Source: Dichetophora obliterata (Eukaryota; Arthropoda; Insecta; Diptera; Sciomyzidae). Taken from it: a DNA stretch of 64,000 bases. The DNA lies in assembly GCA_963920525.1 (NCBI GenBank), contig OY986436.1, positions 12,599,467-12,663,466 of the forward strand, read 5' to 3'. Below the pieces are notes generated by a model. It saw only the letters and a list, made by a program, of their open reading frames with translations. It made no database searches and was not told the origin of the DNA. Positions within the stretch are counted from its first letter, which is position 1. Each line of letters opens with the position of its first letter. Position numbers and translations under genes: made by a program. This document shows, piece by piece, positions 1 to 10,203 of the stretch.

Positions 1-42
1 AGACAAAAAAATTAGTCTTTTAAAACTCAATAATAACCTTTT

Positions 43-447
43 TGTTGCGGCAGCAACGTGATGGCGAAAAATACAAAAATAATGAACACTCTCGTTGGCT
101 TTCAATTCAGATTTATTGATGAGATATATGAGTATGTATATGAGGAGAGAGGGTTATTATCTATGAAAAATAATATAATAAATGAAAGTTTAACAATAAA
201 AAGGACAATTTTTACTTATTTGTATTTCCTTTGCAGAGTTCGTGGAATGAATGAAGATAATTCTAAATAGTTGTTAAATTTAAAATGCTTCGGCAAAGTT
301 GCCGAAACTCCACGAAAATGTCAAACAAAAACGAAACAAAAGGAATGTGTTCAAATATATGATAACAAAGTTTAACAGTGTTGTGCACTTACAAAAAAAG
401 TACATTACAAAAGTAGTAAATATAGATATTAGTTTTGGGCAGCAACA
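43..447 (-). repeat. 3' LTR of the BEL element
   Basis: This 405-bp repeat matches 6419-6823 base for base as far as I could compare by eye. Read on the minus strand it begins TGTTGCTGCCC and ends GCCGCAACA, so the ends form a short inverted repeat. The last codons of the gag-pol frame (429-447) lie inside it, so the frame terminates within the LTR. An AATAAA on the minus strand at 112-117 is a candidate polyadenylation signal. Confidence 0.95.
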
Positions 448-3400
448 TCCCGCCTCCCGTGAGTCGACACTCCAGTCAAAGACTCACCAATAACGTCAAG
501 CTTAGCCAATTTAGAAGCTGGCCTCCGCAAAGAGCCAGTTGCAGTTTTAACCATCGCTGAGCGCACTTGCCCGTCAGTTGCCGGGAACACTTTCTCGACT
601 CGTCCACGTTTCCATTCGCCACGATTCTCGCTTTCATCACATATGATAACAACGTCTCCGATTCGTAGAGGATCTACGGAACGATACCATTTCGTTCGGC
701 GTGTAAGCGTTGGCAGGTATTCGAGCACCCACCTTCTCCAGAATGACTGCTTCAATTGTTGCAGAATGTGCCATTGTTTTTTGAGGCAGGCTTTCTCGTT
801 TATTTTCGGTGTCTGAATATAATTTGGACAGCCCAACAAAAAATGGTTTGGCGAAAGAGGTTCCGAATCAGAAGTCTCAATTGGAAGATGCGTAAGAGGT
901 CTTGAATTAACCAGATTTTCTGCTTCTATTAGAAAACTCTGGAGCGTCTCTATCTGAGGAGCTTTTTCCTTAAGTGCGACCGCCAAGACGCGTTTGACAC
1001 ACCCTACCATTCGCTCCCAAGCGCCTCCAGCTGAAGGATTTCCTGGCGTATTGAAAATCCACTCAATACCACGTTTAGTACATTCATTCTGGATTCCAGA
1101 AACTGTAATCACCCACTCTTCCTTGCTTGCCCCGATGAAGTTCGTGCCCTGATCACTTCGTATGCGTACTGGCAAACCACGCCGATTTATAAAATTTCTT
1201 AAGCATAGAATTACAGCATCTGTGGATAAATCTCGAGCTAGCTCTAGGTGAATCGCCCTGATAGAAAGGCATGTAAAAACAGCAACCCATCTTTTTTCTC
1301 GGCGTCTTCCAATGGCCACATATATCGGTCCAAAGTAGTCAAGTCCTGTATATGAAAAAGGACGTTCATACGCAGTTAAACGATCGATTGGAAGCTGTCC
1401 CATCAATGGCGGCTCAGGATTTGCTGATTTAATTTTGCAATATTGACATTTCGATTTTATTGATCTTACGAGACGTCGCAGGCTTGGAATCCAAAACTTT
1501 GCTCGTATAGCACAAACTATTGCTTCTTGGTTCTGGTGGCGAAAACTCTCGTGGTAGTTTTGGATTATTAAGTTAGAAAATACATGTATTTTAGGCAATA
1601 TGATTGGTCTTTTGACATCATAAGTCACACATTCGGCGTTATCAATTCGTCCTCCTAATCGAATTATTCCGCTTTCGTCCAAAACTGGTGTTAATTTGAA
1701 AAGAGGACTGGTTTTGGAAATTGGTTTCTTTGAAGTCAGCAGATGAATTTCTGTTGGAAATGTAATTCCTTGAACGATTTTGCATAAAAGCAGCTCCGCA
1801 TCTTTTATTTCGTTAACTTTCAGGGGTAAAAGGCAACCTACTGACAAATCAGGCTTGCATCTATGATGTTGGCGGATCTGTTTAAACTTGACGACTGCAC
1901 GACGAACCCAACTCATCACTTTGAGAAGAGTATAATAGTTTGAATATCTTTCGAATGGAAAAACGGCGTCAACACCAATCAAAAATATAAATTTAGACCG
2001 TTTTTCTATCGGCACCTCCGAGTTTGCAAAATCTGCTGGCATTGGTGGCCAATCTAATTCAGGCGATTTCAAGTAAGATGGTCCCTTAATCCATTTAGAG
2101 CTCTGTATTTTCTTTACATCTGACTTAAGTCTTGTAGCCTCATCTGCAGGGTTTTGCAAGGTGGGTACCCATCTCCACTGATCAACTTCAGACATTTCAA
2201 GTATTTCTGATATACGATGCGCTACAAACTGTTTATAGCGACGGCTGTCAGATTTTATCCATTGAATAACAGTTTTGGAATCTGACCAAAATACTATTTT
2301 ACTCGGTTTTACGTCATGACTGGTCAAAATGGTTTCTTTTAGGTGCACTCCTAAAACCGCAGCCTGGAGCTCGAGCCTCGGTATAGAGATAGTTTTCAAT
2401 GGACTGCATCTCGTTTTCCCAAGAACAAATACGACTTCGATGTTATGCTCGTAATCAACTCGCCAATAGCCTACAGCAGCGTACGCTAATTCGCTTGCGT
2501 CAACAAAGACATGTAGTTGTACATCAACAGATGCACTTGTAAAGAAAGAATGATAACATCTGGGAACTCGGAAGTCACGTAAACTTTCCAAACTACTATA
2601 CCAATTATACCATCTGCAGTATATGTCTTCTGGTACTTCTTCGTTCCAATCTAGCTTAAGCCTCCATAACTCCTGCATAAAATTTTTTGATATAATCACG
2701 ACATTGGCCAGGAACCCAAAGGGATCAAAAATCGACATGGTTAAACTCAAAACTTCGCTTTTTGTTGGTCGTTTGTGCCCATCCAAAACAGCTTTCTTAA
2801 TTTTCGCAAAACTCAAAATAAAACAGAATGTATCATTTTCTGGGTTCCAATGCATTCCAAGGATTTTTTCAGTTGTTGATTCCCTAGGATCCAATGGTGT
2901 TAAAGTTGGAGGCGTCGGCGAAGAGCAACAAACAGCTTGTAGGAATTCTTGAGAATTTGATACGAATCCACGCAGTTCAAAACCAGCCTGGCTATGAATG
3001 TTTATTACTTCTTTTGATACGACAATAGCTTCTTCACTTGTGTTAAAACTATCAACATAATCATCAACATAATGATTATTTGTAATAGCTTCGACGGCTC
3101 GGGGAAATTCGTTACAATATTGGTCAGCATTCAAGTTTTTTATGTATTGAGCCGAGCACGGAGAACTGGCTGAACCGAATATCATGGCTCTCATAATATA
3201 AACGTCAGGTTCTACAGAGGAATTACCGTCGCGCCACAAAAATCTTTGTGAATTTTGGTCTTGCTGTCGAATATTAATGCGGTGGAACATTTCCTTTATG
3301 TCTCCACATACCCCGATTTTTGCCTGTCTAAATTTTAATAAAATTGTTAATAATGGCTTTGGCTGATACTTTTCCGGTCCTTTCATGAGCATTGAGTTTA

Positions 3401-6386
3401 AAGAAATGTTGTGCGATTTCGCTGCTGCATCAAAAACTAATCGTAATTTGTTGCCCTTGTTCACGTTGCACACAGCAAAGTGAGGAAGATACCAAGTATG
3501 ATTATCGATTTTGGCAACCTCCTGTGGAGATAACTTACGGGCGTAGAATTTGTCTACATACTCATTTATTTTTTCTTTATACCAATCAGCGAAAACTTCG
3601 TCTTTTAACATTTTCTTTTCTACGGATCTTAGTCGATCAAAAGCCATATTGTAGCTGTTTGGAAACTCAAATTCAGTATTTTTCCATAAAAGACCGGTTT
3701 GGTACTGACTCTGTACCCTTTTTGTGGTTTCTATTAAAATCTTCTCTGCTCTTTTATCAATTTCAGATTCAAGAGGCTTTGGCGTCTTTGTAACAAAATT
3801 TTCCAAAGAAAAATAATCATTGATTTGTTTATGCAAATCATGCAACAAATTTGAGTTTAAATCTATGTGCCCTACGACTGCCTCTAAATTATTTTCTTCG
3901 TTTGAGCCAAACAGCGTCCAACCAAGCTTTGTTTTATAAGCCGAGAATCCCTCATCAAAATTAAAAACCTCTAGCGGGCGCATGATGTTAATATGGGGAA
4001 CTCCAATTAAAAGTCTAGGCACGGCGTCGACGTAGTCATCGATATCAATACTACTCAATTGGGCATATTTATTTCTAAAGACGTTTAAATTTAAAGTCTG
4101 TGAAGGCAAAAATAATTTTTTTGTGGTACGTACATTTTTTATATGAAACTTATTTGCACTTTGGCAAGTACCAGATATTTCAAAACTAACGTGTTGAGAC
4201 ATTTCAGTCGTTGTTTTATCGCCTATCCATCTTAATTGAAGCAAATCTGATGAACCCTTTAAGCCAAGTTTATTTGCTATATCTTCTTCTAACAACGATA
4301 TTTTAGCTCCATCATCAAAAAATGCAATTATTCTACAACTACCTTTAGGACCGCTTAACTCAACCGGAAGATATTTAAAAAGCGTTGTATTCAATTTATC
4401 ATTTAAAATTGTAGTGACTGTTGGCTGTGTAATTGTAGCTTGCTTACCAGCAGAATCTGTTATCTTCGACTTTAAACATTGTCCTTGGTCACGTGCATTT
4501 TCAATATTTTCATGCAGAAGACGATTATGAATTCTTTTGCAAAATGATTTACCGCATTCACGGCGCTGAGAGCAATTTGTAGCACCATGACCAGTACGTA
4601 GACAACAAAAACAGAGATGGTTACCTTTTATAATTTTCCAGCGCTGATCTACAGTAGAATTCTTAAATTGTGCGCATTTATACAACGGATGGTTCTCCTG
4701 GCAAACAACACATCTTAGCTTTTTCGTTCGTTCTTCTGATATGGTTAGGACTGCGTTTGCAAAATTTCCTCTTCTATCAGTTGTTGTTAAAGTTGGTTTT
4801 TTAACTGCCATTTCAGCAGCTAAAGTAACAAATGTAGCGCTATGCCTTAACCATATACTAAAATCTTTAATATTAGGACTGTATGGCCGTATTGAAAAGG
4901 TATGTCTAGCCCAATCTTCACGTTTACTATAGGGCAGTTTACCTACGAGCTCCTCTAACAGTGTTGGGTTTGTCAGATACGAAATAGTACAAGAATTTTC
5001 TAAAAATGCTGTTAAATTAGATACTTTTAAGCTAAAATTTATTATATCAGTTATTTTATTCTCAGAAATGGGCTGAAAAGATCTAACTTGTGCTATTTGG
5101 CTTTTAACTAAAATCTCAGGGCGACCGTATCGAAATTCTAATGTACTTAAAACATCATTGACACTCTCTGGATGAATAAGCAAAGCTTCAACTTGCTCTC
5201 TGGCTTCTCCTTTTAAAGCCTTTTGAAGACGTGACAAATTCTCTAAATTTGTATATCCATAAGCTGCTGTGGTTTCTTCATAAGAGACGGAAAACATTGG
5301 CCACTGCTCGGGCAAGCCTTTAAATTCTGGCAAATCTATTAATTTTCTTATTGGCAATATTTTTGTTTGATAACAAGATTGTGACCGGGTTGGCAAATAT
5401 TGTGGCGGCATGCTTGATGGATTATATATATTTTCATTGTTACCTGTGATACGTTGATTTGATGAATAAACACCGGTGGGGTTATGCAAGGTTTCAGTCA
5501 TACTTATGGCAGGAACAGTTGAGTAGGCACAGGATGTATTCACTGGTTCTCGATACTGTGTAGTTTCAGGAAAATGACGGCAATTGTTGACTAAATTATA
5601 TGGGCTATCGGCAAAATTATAGCTGAAATTGTTGGTAGGTCTCGGAGCGAATCTTTGGGCTATGGCTGGATTGTGGTGATGGCTGGCTGTCATGGCACAT
5701 GGTGCGATGGCAGGATTGTGTTGATGGCTGGCTACCATGAAACGTGGTGCGATGGCAAAGGTATCGCGATTACTTGTTGAAAATAAGTTTGGCATGACGG
5801 CAGTGTCACTAGAACTAGCTGATTTGAAATTTTGGGCGACGGCAAAATTGTCGCTATGGCTGGCAGAGCTAGCTATTGCAGAACGTTGAGCGACGGCAGT
5901 GTCACTCTGACTGATGGCATTGGCAAAATAATGACTTTGTGCGACGGCAATATTGTCGCGTTGGCTAACTGCGTCTGCTTGACTGACAAGAGCCACGTCA
6001 ATTTGTCCGGTGGCGTGACCGGGAGTTGGTGCTATGGCAATAGTAGCACTCTGATCGGACGAGGTGGTGGCAAATGCAACGGTGTTGTTTTGATTAACTG
6101 CTTGAGTTGGCACACTTACAGCAGCTATATTAATTGATGACATCAGCTGCCTGAGACTGGCTGTCTCTACTTCCGAAGTAACAAGACGAGACTGCAATTC
6201 TTTGATTTGTTTCTGCAATTCGACCATGATCGAATCATCCAGAGCTACCACAGTTTGATCTTGTTCATGTTCGCTGCCAGAGTCTGCATTACATTCATTT
6301 TGCGAAGTGTCGGACATTGTTGCAGTGAAATCATCAAAAAACTTTGGCGGAACACCCTTGTTGCTTCGTGTGCTTCGGCGTGGCAT
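429..6386 (-). CDS. BEL/Pao gag-pol polyprotein, 1985 aa, intact
   Basis: One uninterrupted frame starts at the ATG at 6386, 33 bases inside the 5' LTR boundary. Regions in order: basic N-terminus; short coiled coil (about 50-85); Ala/Ser/Gln-rich imperfect repeats (about 105-250); gag core (about 340-530); cysteine-histidine fingers (about 559-625, including CFCCLRTGHGATNC); A17-type aspartic protease with FDDGAKISLL near 690; reverse transcriptase (about 965-1180) with YVDDYVDS at 1106-1113; RNase H with D1296, E1339 and D1369; integrase zinc-binding residues H1612, H1617, C1647 and C1650; integrase core D1683, D1745 and E1791; and a BEL-specific C-terminal domain (about 1880-1960). All catalytic motifs are present. 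It should produce the capsid, copy the element's RNA and integrate the DNA. Gag and pol share one frame, as is usual for BEL. Confidence 0.96.
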   Translation of the reverse strand: MPRRSTRSNKGVPPKFFDDFTATMSDTSQNECNADSGSEHEQDQTVVALDDSIMVELQKQIKELQSRLVTSEVETASLRQLMSSINIAAVSVPTQAVNQNNTVAFATTSSDQSATIAIAPTPGHATGQIDVALVSQADAVSQRDNIAVAQSHYFANAISQSDTAVAQRSAIASSASHSDNFAVAQNFKSASSSDTAVMPNLFSTSNRDTFAIAPRFMVASHQHNPAIAPCAMTASHHHNPAIAQRFAPRPTNNFSYNFADSPYNLVNNCRHFPETTQYREPVNTSCAYSTVPAISMTETLHNPTGVYSSNQRITGNNENIYNPSSMPPQYLPTRSQSCYQTKILPIRKLIDLPEFKGLPEQWPMFSVSYEETTAAYGYTNLENLSRLQKALKGEAREQVEALLIHPESVNDVLSTLEFRYGRPEILVKSQIAQVRSFQPISENKITDIINFSLKVSNLTAFLENSCTISYLTNPTLLEELVGKLPYSKREDWARHTFSIRPYSPNIKDFSIWLRHSATFVTLAAEMAVKKPTLTTTDRRGNFANAVLTISEERTKKLRCVVCQENHPLYKCAQFKNSTVDQRWKIIKGNHLCFCCLRTGHGATNCSQRRECGKSFCKRIHNRLLHENIENARDQGQCLKSKITDSAGKQATITQPTVTTILNDKLNTTLFKYLPVELSGPKGSCRIIAFFDDGAKISLLEEDIANKLGLKGSSDLLQLRWIGDKTTTEMSQHVSFEISGTCQSANKFHIKNVRTTKKLFLPSQTLNLNVFRNKYAQLSSIDIDDYVDAVPRLLIGVPHINIMRPLEVFNFDEGFSAYKTKLGWTLFGSNEENNLEAVVGHIDLNSNLLHDLHKQINDYFSLENFVTKTPKPLESEIDKRAEKILIETTKRVQSQYQTGLLWKNTEFEFPNSYNMAFDRLRSVEKKMLKDEVFADWYKEKINEYVDKFYARKLSPQEVAKIDNHTWYLPHFAVCNVNKGNKLRLVFDAAAKSHNISLNSMLMKGPEKYQPKPLLTILLKFRQAKIGVCGDIKEMFHRINIRQQDQNSQRFLWRDGNSSVEPDVYIMRAMIFGSASSPCSAQYIKNLNADQYCNEFPRAVEAITNNHYVDDYVDSFNTSEEAIVVSKEVINIHSQAGFELRGFVSNSQEFLQAVCCSSPTPPTLTPLDPRESTTEKILGMHWNPENDTFCFILSFAKIKKAVLDGHKRPTKSEVLSLTMSIFDPFGFLANVVIISKNFMQELWRLKLDWNEEVPEDIYCRWYNWYSSLESLRDFRVPRCYHSFFTSASVDVQLHVFVDASELAYAAVGYWRVDYEHNIEVVFVLGKTRCSPLKTISIPRLELQAAVLGVHLKETILTSHDVKPSKIVFWSDSKTVIQWIKSDSRRYKQFVAHRISEILEMSEVDQWRWVPTLQNPADEATRLKSDVKKIQSSKWIKGPSYLKSPELDWPPMPADFANSEVPIEKRSKFIFLIGVDAVFPFERYSNYYTLLKVMSWVRRAVVKFKQIRQHHRCKPDLSVGCLLPLKVNEIKDAELLLCKIVQGITFPTEIHLLTSKKPISKTSPLFKLTPVLDESGIIRLGGRIDNAECVTYDVKRPIILPKIHVFSNLIIQNYHESFRHQNQEAIVCAIRAKFWIPSLRRLVRSIKSKCQYCKIKSANPEPPLMGQLPIDRLTAYERPFSYTGLDYFGPIYVAIGRRREKRWVAVFTCLSIRAIHLELARDLSTDAVILCLRNFINRRGLPVRIRSDQGTNFIGASKEEWVITVSGIQNECTKRGIEWIFNTPGNPSAGGAWERMVGCVKRVLAVALKEKAPQIETLQSFLIEAENLVNSRPLTHLPIETSDSEPLSPNHFLLGCPNYIQTPKINEKACLKKQWHILQQLKQSFWRRWVLEYLPTLTRRTKWYRSVDPLRIGDVVIICDESENRGEWKRGRVEKVFPATDGQVRSAMVKTATGSLRRPASKLAKLDVIGESLTGVSTHGRRDVAAQN
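448..458 (-). other. Candidate polypurine tract next to the 3' LTR
   Basis: On the minus strand the bases directly before the 3' LTR read GGGAGGCGGGA. A purine-rich run in this position normally primes plus-strand DNA synthesis in LTR retrotransposons. It lies inside the 3' end of the coding frame. One C interrupts the run, so this is a call by position rather than by a perfect tract. Confidence 0.6.
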
Positions 6387-6418
6387 TCAATTCCAGGAAT
6401 CACAAATAAATAATAAAA

Positions 6419-6823
6419 TGTTGCGGCAGCAACGTGATGGCGAAAAATACAAAAATAATGAACACTCTCGTTGGCTTTCAATTCAGATTTATTGATGAGA
6501 TATATGAGTATGTATATGAGGAGAGAGGGTTATTATCTATGAAAAATAATATAATAAATGAAAGTTTAACAATAAAAAGGACAATTTTTACTTATTTGTA
6601 TTTCCTTTGCAGAGTTCGTGGAATGAATGAAGATAATTCTAAATAGTTGTTAAATTTAAAATGCTTCGGCAAAGTTGCCGAAACTCCACGAAAATGTCAA
6701 ACAAAAACGAAACAAAAGGAATGTGTTCAAATATATGATAACAAAGTTTAACAGTGTTGTGCACTTACAAAAAAAGTACATTACAAAAGTAGTAAATATA
6801 GATATTAGTTTTGGGCAGCAACA
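6419..6823 (-). repeat. 5' LTR of the BEL element
   Basis: Second copy of the 405-bp repeat, exactly 6376 bases from the first, with the same TG...CA ends. It is followed on its outer side by the duplicated target ctttt (6824-6828). Being 5' on the minus strand, it should hold the promoter for the element. Confidence 0.95.
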
Positions 6824-6828
6824 CTTTT

Positions 6829-7750
6829 ACTTTTGAAATTCATATTCAAGCACTATATATTTAAGTTCTAGCAAAAATATATGTATAAATGTTTTATTTT
6901 TTGTAAAATGTGTTTGTAGGAATTTTAATTTAACATATAAATGAATGAATTTGTAGTGAAAACTCTGCAGGTATGCTATATCGCATATTAATTTTTCTTT
7001 AAATTAATTTATTATTTTTGAAAACATTACTATGTATTAAAATATACGCATGAACATTAAATGCTTCATCAGATATTGAGCCACTCATATATTATTTTTA
7101 TTAGCATGGCCATTATTAAAAGTTTATTATTTAGAACTACTAAGGCTCTTCAAAGTTTGAATACACAGGTCTGCTATTTGTACGATTTCGTATTTGTACG
7201 CCAATTTGTACGTAAACGCATTCTGATTTGTTGCTGTTTTGCATGCAAACGCAAATACGCAAACACGCGTAAATTAAGGTAGCCTTTCGATGTTTTTTGA
7301 ACCTCTTATTTTTATCCATACATCACAGATTTGTATAATTATTGAATACGATAGTCACATGGCTCACAGTTTGAACAATAACAAATGCTATAAATACAAT
7401 TTGTTAATTGTACGCTTAAACTGTGAATAGCCCTAATGTTGATTATACAAATTTTCTCATTTGCATCCCTGCTTTAAATGAACTGATGCGAGGAAGCGTT
7501 TGAAAAGATTTAAAATGTAAGTGGTTCGTGACTCGCTTTTCAAATAGTTGGGGGTGTGTGTACAAAATAAAACGGTGGACATCATAGCCGATACACATTG
7601 ACTGCAGCATGCGTCCTACGACAGAACGAAAACAGGCAAGACATTCTGCCGGCGTACTGCTGCTGTTGGTAATTTTGGTGTAAATGTATTATTACACCGA
7701 AACGGTGTAACAAAACAAAAGAAAACTAAAAAAACATTTTGACACACAAC
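6829..7750. other. Gene-free AT-rich stretch
   Basis: I see no gene here. A weak inverted match between about 7136-7168 and 7395-7436 (aaggctcttcaaagtttgaa against the reverse complement of aaactgtgaatagccctaat) suggests an old inverted-repeat element, but the arms are too diverged for a firm boundary. Confidence 0.4.
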
Positions 7751-7983
7751 CATGGTATAATTACTGACAAGGTAATAGCGCAAACTGGATTTTTTCTCAC
7801 GAGCGGCGATCGGAAGTTGTCAAAATTTGCTGTTCATGTAATGAATGAATCAAAGTGAAAAAATAAGCAACGACTTAAAAATATCTAGTCAACAGCAGCA
7901 AACTACAACTCCTGTATCTGTTTTTGACAATTTCTGATCGCCAAAAAACTGTCACTACTACCTTGTCAAATAATTATACCATA
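7751..7983. mobile_element. Short inverted-repeat element (MITE), CATGGTATAATTA family, copy 1
   Basis: The left end CATGGTATAATTA and the right end TAATTATACCATA form imperfect inverted repeats that continue inward for about 60 bases (shared gacaaggta and ggcgatcgg/agttgtc blocks). A second member sits at 61862-62187. There is no coding sequence. No target duplication is clear at this copy; the other copy has a clean 8-bp one. Confidence 0.75.
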
Positions 7984-8251
7984 ATAATTATACATTATAA
8001 TTATCAATTTGGTATCTCCATTAGCTACCATAGCACGCTCTCGTTTTGATTTTTTTTTAACTGCTTGTGTCCATAACAACAACATTAGGGGTATTCTCTA
8101 TGTCTAGGATATGCCGTTGCACTGTGCAAGAATAGGAATTATACAAGCCGGTGGTGCACGACGCACGGCAACAACAAAATACATACAAGAAAAAAAACAA
8201 CAATATATCCTATGTATGCTACACTGAAATCCATGAATACGGCGATGCTAT

Positions 8252-8394
8252 CTCCTGGCTTACAATCGTCAAGACTGGACGTCAATTCTTGGTCATTTCC
8301 TTTTGAACTTCCTCCTTTCTCACGTTGATGTGCGCGTCTTTCATCCACAAAGATAAGACTTGACCGTCAAGTCTTGACGAGTGTAAACCAGGAG
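8252..8394. mobile_element. 143-bp MITE with CTCCTGG ends
   Basis: Left arm ctcctggcttacaatcgtca and right arm tgacgagtgtaaaccaggag are inverted repeats about 30 bases long. The host triplet tat flanks both sides (8249-8251 and 8395-8397). It is non-coding and lies inside the 8087-10878 element. Confidence 0.7.
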
Positions 8395-8475
8395 TATGAA
8401 GAATAGTTTATGAAATGCAACCCTGTGATTGTAATGAGAGAGCAGCCAAACAGAAGGTGAAATCATGATACAACT

Positions 8476-8881
8476 CATAGCAGAATTACCCAAGTAGTGT
8501 TGACAGTTTTTACGGAAAACTTAAGCTGTCAAAAAATTTATTAAAAAAAGAACGCTTTCAATCAGCCATTGTAAATAATCAGCATCACACCGCAGGCATC
8601 AATCCACTTCTGGCGACAAGCTTTCTTTTGAGGCACTGAATAGAACTAAACATCACGAACTGAAATGCTTTTCGCACAAATCACACACGATTTTTTTACA
8701 ACTTTCATGATTTTAAATTTTTATTTGTTTATTTAAATGCACAAAAATTATTTTTTTTTATTTTTATGATTTTAGTTTTCGACGCTTGCTTTCTTTCACT
8801 AATAGCTTTTTTGACAGGCTATTTTTTCCTTTTAAAGAGAAAATAAGAAGTTGTCAACACTACCTGGATAATTCTGCCATG
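8476..8881. mobile_element. 406-bp MITE with CATRGCAGAATTA ends
   Basis: The left terminus CATAGCAGAATTACC and the right terminus GGATAATTCTGCCATG are inverted repeats that continue through gtagtgttgaca. The direct repeat gatacaact flanks it at 8467-8475 and 8882-8890, a 9-bp target duplication. Its CATRG start resembles the CATGGTATAATTA family. No reading frame inside is credible. Confidence 0.75.
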
Positions 8882-9499
8882 GATACAACTATTTATCAGG
8901 TAGCCACGCACACAGGCTATTTTCTCATGAATGAGAAAATGCGGATGACAAACGTCAAACAAAACAAAACATAAAACGAACGTAATTTTTTCAAAATTTT
9001 GTTCATAATACAAAACGAGCGTTAAGCAAAATTTTTATTTTCCAATGATTTTTTTTTTCCAAAAAGTCAACAAACAATCGTTATTTTTTGACCGATTTTA
9101 TTTCAATCAAAAATAAAAGTTAAAATTTGACTTATATTTTTTTGATCAAATATATAAGTTAAAATTTTTCGGTTCTTAAATAAGTTAAAATTTGACTTTT
9201 ATTTTTCGATCCAAAATAACAGTTAAAATTTGAATTTTACTTTTTCAATCAATAATAAAGCATTTTATATATATTTTTTCGATACTAACAAAAAATTAAT
9301 ATACCATACTGCTAAATGACTGTTCTATTGAAATAAGAAAAAAAAAATTTATTTTAGAAATTTACCAATTTATCATATAATTTAATAATTATATTCTTTT
9401 ACACCTATTCGCAACATTTTTGCAAAGAGAAAACAAACATTACTATCGATCTTCATATCGTTGCACATCGCTATTTAAATGACATCGCTTATTTGCTTA

Positions 9500-10203
9500 A
9501 GCCCGTATGATACTTCATTGTTTTGTCCAATTTTTATTCATTTACAATGAAACTAGAGCAGTTCAACTAGTGCTAAAGCTAAATTCAAGAAGTGTGAGTG
9601 TATACGCATATAGTACAAATTGGACAAAAAAATGTGCGACGGACAGCATTTTCAATGCATTGTTTTTGACGTTTCTCTCAATTCGTTCGTCGTTAAGTTT
9701 CGATCAAATATTTAGTGTCAAAAACAAGCTTGAGCTCTTTCTTCCGCAGCCAAGAAGAACAGAGAGATAAAATAGTAACGTTGCGGAGACGTAAAAATTG
9801 GCATGATGCATGTTTTCATCCTTTTCCAACAATATATATCTGTCTAGCCCACGTGCCACTTGTTTTCAGATTTTGAAATTGGAGCAAACAATAGGGATAT
9901 TCACGATTCAGTGCACTTGCCTGTGCAGTTGAGGACTTGAGGACTTGTGCAGTTGTGCAGTTAGGTTTTCGTGAACACACCACCATCACCATTTCAAAGC
10001 TGTCAACATTTTTCAATGCACACAAGTGCACAACTGCTCAAGTCCTCAAGTCCTCAAGTTGAAGGTAATAGTAGAAAAGCACTTGTGCAGATTTTTGACG
10101 TACGTACAATTTGTTTTTGTAAAGTGCACAAGTCCTCAAGTCCTCAACTGCACAGGCAAGTGCTCTGAATCGTGAATACCCCTAATGAAGTATCATACGG
10201 GCT
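9500..10203. mobile_element. Inverted-repeat element with AGCCCGTATGATAC ends and tta duplication
   Basis: The left end AGCCCGTATGATACTTCATT is mirrored at the right by AATGAAGTATCATACGGGCT. The triplet tta lies on both sides (9497-9499 and 10204-10206), which suits PIF/Harbinger-type integration. It carries no transposase. Its right part contains the 9893-10183 element. Confidence 0.75.
9893..10183. mobile_element. 291-bp MITE with AGGGATATTCACG ends
   Basis: Long inverted arms: agtgcacttgcctgtgcagt and gaggacttgaggacttgtgc on the left are mirrored at the right by gtcctcaagtcctcaactgc. The host triplet aat flanks it (9890-9892 and 10184-10186). A diverged second copy is at 11495-11749. Confidence 0.8.

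Larger units (their letters stand above)
38..6828 (-). mobile_element. Complete BEL/Pao LTR retrotransposon with 5-bp target duplication
   Basis: Two 405-bp direct repeats (43-447 and 6419-6823) bound a single long reading frame on the minus strand. The repeats begin TGTTGC and end GCAACA and look identical by eye. The host sequence ctttt occurs at 38-42 and again at 6824-6828, a 5-bp target-site duplication as expected for BEL/Pao. The domain order gag, aspartic protease, reverse transcriptase, RNase H, integrase is that of BEL/Pao, and no env-like frame is seen. Identical LTRs and an intact frame argue for a recent, possibly still competent insertion. A TGG suited to tRNA priming is not directly adjacent to the 5' LTR; the nearest, on the minus strand, is at about 6395-6393. 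Confidence 0.96.

Noticed and set aside
58..270. A small 70-codon gene found twice (58-270 and 6434-6646)
   Set aside because: Both copies are within the identical BEL LTRs, on the opposite strand to the element, with no recognisable domain.
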